Part shown: positions 16,932-24,072 of the stretch, piece by piece
Numbering within the stretch: the stretch's first letter is position 1
Layout of the letters: each line of letters starts with the position of its first letter
Source: an uncultured Verrucomicrobia subdivision 3 bacterium
Lineage (GTDB): Bacteria; Verrucomicrobiota; Verrucomicrobiia; Limisphaerales; UBA11358
Length of the DNA: 33,686 nucleotides
Reading direction: 5' to 3'
Assembly: GCA_903850425.1 (NCBI GenBank)
Contig: CAINLR010000067.1
Span: forward strand, 1 to 33,686
The notes under the pieces: model-generated
The model's database searches: none
What the model was told of the DNA's origin: nothing
Seen by the model: only the letters and a program-made list of their open reading frames with translations
Position numbers and translations under genes: made by a program

Positions 16932-18429
16932 TTATGAGTTTTGGGTATCGGTCGAACGGTTCAATTGATCGGAGACGTTCAATCGCGGTTGCGCGGTTAA
17001 TGCCAGATTTAACCAGAAACTCAACCACACGGCGCATGTCGGCCTTGATGATGGTAAATTCGATGCCGGCATACGGTGGTGCGTGATCGCGTGATTGTTC
17101 CGCCGTGTCCAGCCAGATTTGTTCGACAGGGACCGTTTCTTCAAGCAAACGGAGCAAGGCTGTTAGTTCCGGCGATTTTCCGGGAAAAGCGCTCATCACG
17201 GCCTGGACTGTAGGATGATCGCGGTTGATCGAGTAAACCCGACGATTTTCCCGGACCACGGAAAGCCAGGGACGTTCGGTGTTTGTAGTCGTGGGCGGTC
17301 TGCGTCCGTATTTGCCCCGGTGCGCAAAAACGCTGCGGGCATTGGCACGCACATTCTCGGCCAGGTCGGTAAGGCGTTCGCGTATCAGCACCGGTGGCCT
17401 TGCCGTGGATTTTTTCACATCCAAATGCCACTCAGCGTCGGCGTCATTCAAAATGTCCAGCCGGATGCGCGCCAATCGGTAGTGTTCCTCCCTTGTCCAT
17501 GCCGATGGACGGCCGAGGCGAAGCCAATCGCCATAAACCAAGAGACGCTTATTGCGATAGACATAAAAACCTTGTTGAGCTGTCCATCCCCGCGGCCCGC
17601 GATTTTTCTGAAATTCTTCTTCGGTGAGGGCGTCCTTATGTGGAAGAACGAATCCTTGGAACGTGACGCCGGACTTGCCGAACTGGATGAACTCTTCCGG
17701 TGTCAACGACGATGGGGTGCGTCCATCACGCATGAATGGATTCCAAGGCGGAACGGATTTTTCATTCAGGAAAAGTTTTACCGACCGGTCTTCAAGAAAA
17801 CGGTGAAACGTCAAACCCAAGTGTTCGCGAACATGGTCTATTGCGTCATTGAATCTGGCATGGGCAACGGCATCACCCGCCTGCTCGTCGCCGATGAGAC
17901 GGTCTAGTGCGCTCCAAATGACTGCCGACCCTTTCGGCATGGCTTCAAGTTTTTTGATTGCTGCACCCGCCGCACTTGGGGGTTGAAGAAGGAGACGCCA
18001 TTCAGGGCAGTTTATGAGAGCATCCAAGTCCCATGTGCGGACATTTAATGCGCCTTTGGCAGTTTTAGAAGCGACGCAAAGATTGCGGCACTGTGAAAGC
18101 GAAGCTGTTTTTAATCCCAGACCAAAACGTCCCAAGTCTTCCGGCCTGCGTTCTTCCAACGGGTTCCGGCTCCCTGGCTTCATGGCATTTCGCAACTCGT
18201 CTTCGGTCATGCCGCATCCGTCATCGAGGATGAGAACGTAGGATTCCTTTCCGGCCCAGTGGAATGTGACGCGAATGTTTTTTGCGCCCGCAGCAATGCT
18301 GTTGTCAATGATGTCTGCGACGGCGGCGGGTAGCGTGTAACCAACTGAACGCAAAGACTCAATCAATGCGGCTGGTTCCGGCGGAACAATGTCATATTCC
18401 CGGGGCGATGTGCGCGACATGTTTTGCAT
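16921..18429 (-). CDS. MORC/MutL-like GHKL ATPase
   Basis: About 502 aa from the ATG at 18429 (MQNMSRTSPREYDI); the ATG at 18420 is equally good. Upstream codons to 18507 look non-coding. The Bergerat ATP-binding fold is clear: ADIIDNSIAAGA (38-49), where the usual catalytic Glu of the ExxxN box is Asp; LDDGCGMT; and GRFGLGLKTASLS. The C-terminal half carries the S5-like and unassigned helical regions of this class. Such ATPases lead the MutL/MORC restriction-modification clusters described by Iyer, Abhiman and Aravind, where they are thought to act as ATP-gated clamps on DNA. First gene of the operon. Confidence 0.92.
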   Translation of the reverse strand: MQNMSRTSPREYDIVPPEPAALIESLRSVGYTLPAAVADIIDNSIAAGAKNIRVTFHWAGKESYVLILDDGCGMTEDELRNAMKPGSRNPLEERRPEDLGRFGLGLKTASLSQCRNLCVASKTAKGALNVRTWDLDALINCPEWRLLLQPPSAAGAAIKKLEAMPKGSAVIWSALDRLIGDEQAGDAVAHARFNDAIDHVREHLGLTFHRFLEDRSVKLFLNEKSVPPWNPFMRDGRTPSSLTPEEFIQFGKSGVTFQGFVLPHKDALTEEEFQKNRGPRGWTAQQGFYVYRNKRLLVYGDWLRLGRPSAWTREEHYRLARIRLDILNDADAEWHLDVKKSTARPPVLIRERLTDLAENVRANARSVFAHRGKYGRRPPTTTNTERPWLSVVRENRRVYSINRDHPTVQAVMSAFPGKSPELTALLRLLEETVPVEQIWLDTAEQSRDHAPPYAGIEFTIIKADMRRVVEFLVKSGINRATAIERLRSIEPFDRYPKLINEL

Positions 18430-18483
18430 GATGCACTTGGGAACAATAACTTCACAGGAAAAATTGGTGAATTTGAAGGAAAG

Positions 18484-18505
18484 GAAAAATCGGCACCGAT
18501 TTTTC
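18484..18505. promoter_or_regulatory. Perfect 10-bp inverted repeat in the leader of the restriction operon
   Basis: GAAAAATCGG (18484-18493), spacer CA, then CCGATTTTTC (18496-18505). It lies about 55 bp upstream of the GHKL start in a divergent promoter region. The arms are perfect and the spacer short, which favours a dimeric-repressor operator over a terminator. Confidence 0.5.
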
Positions 18506-18615
18506 AACGCGGGGCGAGCCGGGGGAAAAGATAAAATCGTAAATGCTCAAATCAGGAATCGGAAATATGATAATTAGACAGATTAAATTCATGCCCAAAT
18601 TATCGCACAGGGGGT

Positions 18616-18663
18616 TGGACATTGGCTGTCCATGCGAATAAAAAAGAATAACTTTTTTTATTC
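18616..18663. promoter_or_regulatory. Two further inverted repeats in the divergent promoter region
   Basis: TGGACA (18616-18621) and TGTCCA (18627-18632) flank 5 nt. Immediately after, GAATAAAAAA (18636-18645) and TTTTTTATTC (18654-18663) flank 8 nt. They lie 70-120 bp upstream of the plus-strand gene at 18735 and about 200 bp upstream of the GHKL gene. They may be operators, or for the A/T-rich one a bidirectional terminator-like hairpin. Confidence 0.4.
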
Positions 18664-18734
18664 CCGTCTCGGTGTTTTTTTCGGATTTTTTAGGGGTCAC
18701 AAAAAACGATGAAGCAATAAAACACAGGAGCATT

Positions 18735-19964
18735 ATGAAATTCAGAAAATTCACGAAACGGCAGTTTTTGGAGCAGATTGGACGGGGAATGCTGGGCAAG
18801 TTGTTCGGCAAATTCGACGGGGATTTAACCGCGCACGGGCTGAAGCTGCCCGCCACCGACGCGCCGGATGATGTTTATTTCGCGTCGTTGTCGCGGATCA
18901 CCCTGGCGCCGGATGCGCTGCCGGATAATCTGATTGAAGCGCTGTTCAAGATCGAGGAAATGGCGAACGACGAGGGGCACGACCGTTTGCTGGCGGCGGC
19001 GCAACTGGCAAAGGTGGATTTGAAGCTCGGCGACGAAACTTCCTTCGGCGACGTGGCGGTGCAGGTGTATCTCGCCAATCCCGATTTGCTGGCGGAGAAG
19101 CACAATGAGCAACGGCTGATCCGGCTGGCGAAGTTTGAATACCACGGGTCCGTGCCGGACGGGCCATCATGCGTGCCGACGGTTGTGGCGAAACTGGACG
19201 AGCCAGCGGAAATACTCACCCTGTTGACGGCGGATTTGGATGCGTGGTTCGTCAAAAACAATCGCGGTGAGCAGACGGCGCACGTCGAGGTTTATCCGAT
19301 TGACGGCGAGTTCTGGTTTTTGATCCGGCACGGCGATGCGTTTGCCCGCACGACGAAGTTGATGCGCAAGACGTCGGAGGTGCTCCATTTCCGTCCGGCG
19401 AAGGATGATGTGGTGGTGTATTCGCCGAAGCGGGATGAAATCCGCATTCACGCGAGCACGAAGGGCGAGCGGGAACTTTATCGCACGACGTTCGGGTTGC
19501 GCCTGTTCGGCGATGACAATTATTTCTGCAACCGCAAAACCCTGACGCTGGAACCGCTGCGGCTGCTGGGCATTGACGCGCTGGACGTGTCAGGCATCGC
19601 CGGTCTGGCCAAGATTGTCCTGCGCGAATTGGAAATCGCCTACGACAACAAGCACCATGAATCCGTGATCCGGCGGGCGGATGATTTGTTTGCGGCGGCG
19701 GCGGATGCGCCGTTTGAGCGGGCCGCCATTCCGGCGGGCGGTCGGCTGGTGTGCGCGAGTTTCGATTTTTATTTCACCGGCTGCAAGACGCCGCGCAAGG
19801 TGCAGGTGAAGCCGTCGAACACGCTGAAGCTGGGCCGTCATTGTGATGCCCGCATTGTGCATGAGTTTCTGGCCGAGCGATCCTTCCGGATGGGCAATGG
19901 CGGTGACCTGAACCGAAACAATCGCGGAGGCATCACCCATGTCGGACCCCTGGCGCTGTCTTGA
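18735..19964 (+). CDS. Unknown 409-aa protein, first of a two-gene unit
   Basis: The ATG at 18735 has a clean AGGAG site 4 nt upstream; the open frame extends to 18672 but without a better start. The soluble protein begins MKFRKFTKRQFLEQIGRGML, has acidic and basic stretches, and no recognised catalytic or DNA-binding motif. Two Cys near the C-terminus (CASFDFYFTGC) are the only notable cluster. Its last 26 bp overlap the next gene, so the two are co-translated. It sits directly beside the restriction-modification operon but is transcribed divergently. I do not recognise the family. Confidence 0.8.
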   Translation: MKFRKFTKRQFLEQIGRGMLGKLFGKFDGDLTAHGLKLPATDAPDDVYFASLSRITLAPDALPDNLIEALFKIEEMANDEGHDRLLAAAQLAKVDLKLGDETSFGDVAVQVYLANPDLLAEKHNEQRLIRLAKFEYHGSVPDGPSCVPTVVAKLDEPAEILTLLTADLDAWFVKNNRGEQTAHVEVYPIDGEFWFLIRHGDAFARTTKLMRKTSEVLHFRPAKDDVVVYSPKRDEIRIHASTKGERELYRTTFGLRLFGDDNYFCNRKTLTLEPLRLLGIDALDVSGIAGLAKIVLRELEIAYDNKHHESVIRRADDLFAAAADAPFERAAIPAGGRLVCASFDFYFTGCKTPRKVQVKPSNTLKLGRHCDARIVHEFLAERSFRMGNGGDLNRNNRGGITHVGPLALS

Positions 19965-20982
19965 AACGCTGGCGGCTGGTTATCAGCTTAACACTTCGCT
20001 GGCAGCCGTGCCGGCGAAGTGGCGCGAGCTGGCGAACGGGCATTATGACGCGATGCACAAAGGTTTCCTGCGCACGACGGACCAGCCCGCTTTTTCTTAT
20101 CCCTGTCCGCTGGAATGCGGCTGCGCCCATGAAATCATCCGGCATGACAGCGACCGGATCGTGGCGGTGTGCCGCTGTGAGCCGTGGAATTGCGACGACA
20201 TTCCCCTGGAACCAGCCGACACGATGCTGGTGGAATTGAATTGGCCGAAACTTGGCCGGGCCATCGCAGCCGCTTTGGACTGTGACATTGCAAACTGCAC
20301 GGCCCTCGGTGCCGGGACATTTCAGGTGGCGACGTTCGGCGGCGCGGGTCTGCCGGTGGTGCTGACGATCCAGCAGGACCGCGCCGGTTTTGCCGGCGTG
20401 GTGGCTCATCTGGTAGCGACGTTGAAGGAGCGTTTCATTCTGCTGGCTCCGACGGGCCGGTTTTATGACGCGCATTCGCAATCGTTGCTCAAGGGGGCAA
20501 AGGCCGGCTTCTTCAGTTTGGAGGCGATCCTCGCCTTGGCACCATCGGGGCGGCTGATTGCCGCGAAGCGGGCCGGTGAATTGTTTGCGCCGTTCCTGCC
20601 GGAGCAAACCGGCGTCGTAAAAGAGGCGAAATCCAAGCTGGTCTTCCGGCTGTTTGGAGAATTGATGTCCCTGGGCACCCACTTGAAGGCCCCGCCCGCG
20701 CAGGTTTTTGACCTGATGATTCTCAAAAAATTGACCCACGCGGAAACTGCCGTGGCCTGCAAGTGCGCCCCCTCGCTGATCACCCGGCGGGTGGGGGTGA
20801 TTGAGAGGCATTTCCAGATGACCATGCTTGAACTGCTGGACTTTGCCTCCGATCTGAAGGAGCGGCAAACGACCGTCAAGGCGGACAAGTATGCCAAAAA
20901 GAAGCATGGCAGCCCCCAGATTGACGCCCGCGAATGGGATGCGGACGCGGACCGGGACGAGGATGACGAGGGCGATGAGTGA
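19939..20982 (+). CDS. Unknown 347-aa protein with Cys cluster and C-terminal HTH
   Basis: Overlaps the upstream gene by 26 bp. Residues about 52-85 carry YPCPLECGC and then CRCEPWNC, a spacing that suggests a small zinc-binding or Cys-rich module. Around residues 268-290, LTHAETAVACKCAPSLITRRVGVIERHF has the shape of a sigma-70 region-4-like helix-turn-helix. The tail is Lys-rich and then strongly Asp/Glu-rich. It could be a DNA-binding regulator or sensor paired with the 409-aa partner. It converges on the Ig-like gene with a 39-bp gap and no clear terminator. Confidence 0.8.
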   Translation: MSDPWRCLETLAAGYQLNTSLAAVPAKWRELANGHYDAMHKGFLRTTDQPAFSYPCPLECGCAHEIIRHDSDRIVAVCRCEPWNCDDIPLEPADTMLVELNWPKLGRAIAAALDCDIANCTALGAGTFQVATFGGAGLPVVLTIQQDRAGFAGVVAHLVATLKERFILLAPTGRFYDAHSQSLLKGAKAGFFSLEAILALAPSGRLIAAKRAGELFAPFLPEQTGVVKEAKSKLVFRLFGELMSLGTHLKAPPAQVFDLMILKKLTHAETAVACKCAPSLITRRVGVIERHFQMTMLELLDFASDLKERQTTVKADKYAKKKHGSPQIDAREWDADADRDEDDEGDE

Positions 20983-21021
20983 GGGTGCCCGACTGGCTCA
21001 ATTCATCAGTTCACTGCTACA

Positions 21022-21843
21022 TCATGGCACCGAGCGGATGCGCCAGAAATTGTTGGTGGACGGATCAGGCGTATTGGTCAGCACGAGTGCGCCACCGGCA
21101 CCGACGGGATTGGTGCCCTGCGGAATCCAATTGGGTGGAGAGAGACTGAAAGAACGGTCCAAGGCATAATTTCCGCCAGCATTTCCCACAAAGGAAAATC
21201 GCATTTTGTCGCCGCCCAAATACTGACCGGTCAATTGATTGTAACCCGGAGGCAATGTGATTGTGAGGCTCGCCACACTGCTCGTCACGCTGCCGGAACT
21301 GTTGGTGATGACCACATAGTAACTTCCCACATTATTCGTGGTGATAGTGTTCAAGGGGAGGTTTGCATTGGTCTGACCGATCAACAATCCATTGGGCGGA
21401 TCAAACACGACTGCCGGCGAGTTGGTGTAACCACTACCGGTGTTCGTCACGGTGGTTTCTGTTACATAGCCATTGCTGACAGCGTTTGTGGCAGCGGCAC
21501 CGCTGCCGCCGCCGCCGATAAAATGCACCTGCGGTATGGTGGTATAGCCAGCTCCGCCATTGGTGACGATGACCCCATAAACAAACCCCCATGGAGGAGT
21601 CAGATAAGTTAGCGCCACGCCCCCAGCAGTGACCTGGAGATTCGAATTACTAAAATACCATTGGTATTTGAATGGCCCAGCGCCGGAAACGGAAATTGCA
21701 AAGCTGGCATTGCCGCCCGCGAGAACCGTTTGATTCGTCGGTTGCTGTGTGATGACGGGCTGAGCCAGAGTTGAGCCATCCGCCACCAGCAATGCGGCCA
21801 GAAGGCAAAAAATTAGTCGGTTATTCATGCTCATTTGTCCCAT
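21022..21843 (-). CDS. Secreted Ig-like domain protein
   Basis: 273 aa with a signal peptide: basic MNNR, hydrophobic LIFCLLAALLVA, and likely cleavage near STLAQ. Starts at 21843, 21834 or 21828 are all possible. Residues about 30-60 open an Ig-like domain (PVITQQPTNQTVLAGGNASF...YQWYF). Two Gly-rich segments, GGAGYTTIPQVHF and GSGYTNSPAVVF, interrupt it. The C-terminus (YNQLTGQYLGGDKMRFSF...FWRIRSVP) resembles the small beta domain that ends many Verrucomicrobiota exported proteins. Extracellular or surface role likely, ligand unknown. It is out of place between defence and phage genes, so it may be a passenger or a boundary gene. Confidence 0.8.
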   Translation of the reverse strand: MGQMSMNNRLIFCLLAALLVADGSTLAQPVITQQPTNQTVLAGGNASFAISVSGAGPFKYQWYFSNSNLQVTAGGVALTYLTPPWGFVYGVIVTNGGAGYTTIPQVHFIGGGGSGAAATNAVSNGYVTETTVTNTGSGYTNSPAVVFDPPNGLLIGQTNANLPLNTITTNNVGSYYVVITNSSGSVTSSVASLTITLPPGYNQLTGQYLGGDKMRFSFVGNAGGNYALDRSFSLSPPNWIPQGTNPVGAGGALVLTNTPDPSTNNFWRIRSVP

Positions 21844-21932
21844 TAAAGTTTTTTTATTCCGGCCAAATTCAACCCCGAACTGCCCCGTTCGTCCACCCCA
21901 AACTGACTTCAGTCCGTCAAAATGACTGATTC

Positions 21933-21958
21933 GTGAACAGTTTGTGAACTGTTCACAA
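21933..21958. promoter_or_regulatory. Palindromic operator-like site with GTGAAC boxes
   Basis: TTGTGAAC-T-GTTCACAA (21942-21958) is a perfect 8+1+8 palindrome. A further GTGAACAG at 21933 and the 10-mer TTTGTGAACT, present at 21941 and again at 22007-22016, add half-sites. It lies upstream of the XRE gene at 22071, so it is a good candidate for autoregulation by a phage-type repressor. Confidence 0.5.
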
Positions 21959-21962
21959 GCGT

Positions 21963-21990
21963 AAAGCGCCTGTATTTACAGGCGCTTTTT
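21963..21990 (+). terminator. Intrinsic terminator-like hairpin
   Basis: AAAGCGCCTGTA (21963-21974) pairs perfectly with TACAGGCGCTTT (21977-21988) and runs into TTTTT. It points to the right although no plus-strand gene ends nearby. It may be left from a lost gene, or insulate or attenuate the phage operon that begins 80 bp on. Confidence 0.6.
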
Positions 21991-22070
21991 CATTTCCCCC
22001 ATTCGGTTTGTGAACTCGCCCCACTTTTTAGGCAGCTATCGCATGACGCGAACAGCCGCTGAAGAAAAAA

Positions 22071-22274
22071 GTGAAGACGAAGACAATCAAATGCCCGGCC
22101 ATGCGCGACTCACGCCGTCGCCTCGGCCTGACTCAACTGGATCTGGCCCAGCGCGCCGGCTGCACGGAATCGCTGATCACCAAGATTGAAACGGGCCGGT
22201 GCCTGCCGGAAGCAGAATTGAAGCAGCGCATTGCCGAGTTGCTCGGCATCCACACCTGGGAGGTCGGGGTATGA
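22071..22274 (+). CDS. XRE-family helix-turn-helix regulator
   Basis: 67 aa from GTG 22071; an internal ATG at 22101 would lose the first ten residues. The whole protein is a Cro/C1-type HTH: RRRLGLTQLDLAQRAGCTESLITKIETG is cited here by its hallmarks only, namely LTQ, the A-x-x-A-G-C turn, and KIETG. It probably controls the downstream operon and may bind the palindromic site at 21942. Its stop overlaps the next start (ATGA). Confidence 0.85.
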   Translation: MKTKTIKCPAMRDSRRRLGLTQLDLAQRAGCTESLITKIETGRCLPEAELKQRIAELLGIHTWEVGV

Positions 22275-22537
22275 GCGCCGCCACTCCCAAAAAACCCGCG
22301 TGCCTGTCGGCTGCGCCCGCCGACGTGATGCTCAGCAAGGAGGAACTGGCGCCGAAACTCAGGGTCTCGGTTCGCACAATTGAAAACTGGCAGCGCAAGC
22401 GTTACCTGCCGTTCATCAAGGTTGCCAACGTGGTGATTTTTTATTGGCCGACGGTTCTCGCCCATCTGCAAACCCATTTTTCGGTCAGTCCGCGTGGGGT
22501 CGTCAGTCCCAACGCCAACGGAAAGGTCACGCCATGA
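22271..22537 (+). CDS. Excisionase/MerR-like helix-turn-helix protein
   Basis: 88 aa from ATG 22271, overlapping the previous stop by 4 nt. The central LSKEELAPKLRVSVRTIENW, followed by RKRYLPFIKV, is the winged-HTH (HTH_17) pattern of phage excisionases and small DNA-binding adaptors. It may act as directionality factor for the distant integrase, or as a second regulator. It overlaps the resolvase start by 4 nt. Confidence 0.8.
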   Translation: MSAATPKKPACLSAAPADVMLSKEELAPKLRVSVRTIENWQRKRYLPFIKVANVVIFYWPTVLAHLQTHFSVSPRGVVSPNANGKVTP

Positions 22538-23043
22538 AAGTTGTCATTGCGATTGATCCTGGTGTTTCCGGTGGCATCGCCGTCACGGTGTTCGGCAAAA
22601 CGGTTTGTCATCCGATGCCGGGCACCGAAGGCGACCGGCTCGAATTGATTCGCGACCTCAAGCGCACGGCGGACACCGAAGGTGCGGACTGCCTGTGCGT
22701 GTTGGAAGAAGTGAACGGCTTCGTGGGCAAGGCGCAACCCGGCTCGGCCATGTTCAAGTTTGGCGAGGGCTACGGTTTTCTCAAGGGCATCGTCCAAGCG
22801 CTCGGCATCCGGCTCGTGCTGGTGCGGCCGCAAGTCTGGCAACGCGTTTTCGGCCTCGGCACGGCGTCGCGTTGCGCCAGCAAAAGCGAGTGGAAAAACA
22901 AACTCAAGGCGGAGGCGCAACGGCGCTTTCCTGAACTCACCGTCACGCTCCAGACCGCCGACGCGCTGCTCATTCTGGATTGGGCACTGCGTGCCGGCCA
23001 ATGCGCTGACGCGCAGACGGCCCAGCGGTCCGTCCCCAGCTAA
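22534..23043 (+). CDS. RuvC-like Holliday junction resolvase
   Basis: 169 aa from ATG 22534 (MKVVIAIDPGVSGGIAV); longer in-frame codons belong to the upstream overlap. The RNase-H-like fold carries acidic residues D8 in AIDPG, E58/E59 in VLEEV and D143 in TADALLI, the expected set for RuvC-type nucleases. Aromatic and basic stretches (RPQVWQRVF, KNKLKAEAQRRFP) match phage versions. It resolves branched intermediates during phage replication or before packaging. The last residues are encoded by a copy of a REP-like repeat, so the C-terminus may have been extended by insertion. Confidence 0.85.
   Translation: MKVVIAIDPGVSGGIAVTVFGKTVCHPMPGTEGDRLELIRDLKRTADTEGADCLCVLEEVNGFVGKAQPGSAMFKFGEGYGFLKGIVQALGIRLVLVRPQVWQRVFGLGTASRCASKSEWKNKLKAEAQRRFPELTVTLQTADALLILDWALRAGQCADAQTAQRSVPS
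23016..23036. repeat. REP-like palindromic repeat, copy 1
   Basis: A 21-bp sequence identical to 24024-24044. It is an imperfect palindrome with outer arms GACGG and CCGTC around CCCAGCGGT. It forms the 3' end of the resolvase gene and encodes TAQRSVP. Confidence 0.7.
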
Positions 23044-23112
23044 AAAATTTGGCCGGGGATGTGTGTCCTCGGCCAGCAGTAAAACAACAACCAAAACGAA
23101 AGAAAAAATAGT

Positions 23113-23721
23113 ATGAACAACCTCACATTAACCTGCAAAGACAGCGGCGATTTCAAGCCGCATCCCGAAGGCATCCATCCCGCCGTTTGCGTGGATGTCA
23201 TGGATCTCGGTCTCGTCGAGACGGATTTCCAGGGCGTGAAGAAAATGGTCAACAAGGTGAAGCTCACCTTCGAGTCGGAAGCCAAAGGCGACGATGGCAA
23301 ACCCTGCACGGTGTCGAAGAACTTCACCGCCAGCCTCCATCCGAAAGCGAAGCTGTCGGAGTTCCTCGGCAAATGGCGCGGTCGCCAGGTCGCGCCGGGC
23401 GAAACCATCGGCCTCGACAAGCTGATCGGTGCAAGCTGCACGCTGGTCATTTCCCACCAGCAAAATCTGTCGGGCAAAACCTACGCCGCGATTGATGCGG
23501 TGAGCAAGCCGACCAAGAAGGTGACGCCCAGCGGCAACTACGATCCGGCGGCGGCGCGTCAGCGTTACGCCGACTGGAAAGCCAAGCAGACGGGGTCTGC
23601 ACCCACTGCGGCTGCGCCGGTGGCAGCGCCACAGGCATCTTCGCCATCGGCTCCGGCTCCCGTCAAAAGTGGCGCGGCGACCACGCCGCCCGACGACTTC
23701 GATCCTGAAGTCGGCTTCTAA
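23113..23721 (+). CDS. SSB-like phage single-strand DNA-binding protein
   Basis: 202 aa from ATG 23113. Residues 1-130 have the alternating beta pattern of an OB-fold-like phage protein (EGIHPAVCVDVMDLG, KVKLTFESEA, KTYAAIDAVSKP). They are followed by an Ala/Pro/Ser-rich linker and the acidic tail DDFDPEVGF, which mimics the DDDIPF partner-binding tip of SSB proteins. Its position between the resolvase and the exonuclease supports a recombination/replication role. Assignment by pattern, not by a clear family signature; a DUF669-like family is the best guess. Confidence 0.65.
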   Translation: MNNLTLTCKDSGDFKPHPEGIHPAVCVDVMDLGLVETDFQGVKKMVNKVKLTFESEAKGDDGKPCTVSKNFTASLHPKAKLSEFLGKWRGRQVAPGETIGLDKLIGASCTLVISHQQNLSGKTYAAIDAVSKPTKKVTPSGNYDPAAARQRYADWKAKQTGSAPTAAAPVAAPQASSPSAPAPVKSGAATTPPDDFDPEVGF

Positions 23722-23733
23722 ACCTCATCCCGT

Positions 23734-23756
23734 CTCCCTCCGCCCGGCGGAGGGAG
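23734..23756. repeat. Strong GC-rich hairpin after the SSB-like gene
   Basis: CTCCCTCCGCC and GGCGGAGGGAG are perfect 11-bp complements separated by a single base. No T-run follows. It is an intergenic palindrome, perhaps protecting the mRNA end, or a REP-type element. Confidence 0.5.
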
Positions 23757-23781
23757 CGGGAGAATCTTACGACATCATCCC

Positions 23782-24072
23782 ATGAAACATTTGAAATTAC
23801 TGGATACGGCAGCGGCCAAGGCGGCGGGTTTTCGTCCGCTGACCATCGGCTATCAACTGCCGCAAGAGCGATCCATGCTCGACAACGTCCTCGCCGATAT
23901 GCGGCGCGGAAACATCAACCATTGCCTCGTCGAATCGAACGGCAGTGTTTCGGTCTGGCGCGGGGGCATCGCCACCGCTTCCGTCCCCAGCCGGCCTTGC
24001 CTTCAAAAAAATAAACCAAGCCGGACGGCCCAGCGGTCCGTCCCTACCACGCGGAAAGGAAAACGCTCATGA
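23782..24072 (+). CDS. Small hypothetical protein, 96 aa
   Basis: ATG 23782. The first 60 residues (MKHLKLLDTAAAKAAGFRPL...VWRGG) look like a real small phage protein: GFRPLTIGYQLPQERSML and the strand pair SNGSVSVWRGG. From about residue 64 the reading frame runs into repeat DNA and becomes Ser/Arg/Thr-rich, so the C-terminus is probably not original. It overlaps the next start by 4 nt. Function unknown. Confidence 0.6.
   Translation: MKHLKLLDTAAAKAAGFRPLTIGYQLPQERSMLDNVLADMRRGNINHCLVESNGSVSVWRGGIATASVPSRPCLQKNKPSRTAQRSVPTTRKGKRS
24024..24044. repeat. REP-like palindromic repeat, copy 2
   Basis: Identical over 21 bp to 23016-23036. Here it encodes TAQRSVP in the 3' end of the 96-aa gene. 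Nearby CCGTCCCCAGC (about 23986) is shared with the sequence right after copy 1, so the original unit may be longer. Confidence 0.7.

Noticed and set aside
21933-21958. LexA/SOS box
   Set aside because: The GAAC and GTTC halves are in the opposite order to the TGTTC-N4-GAACA type reported for Verrucomicrobia, and the spacing does not fit.
22441-23094. 217-aa minus-strand frame over the resolvase
   Set aside because: Shadow of the resolvase, which has clear motifs and overlaps its neighbours.
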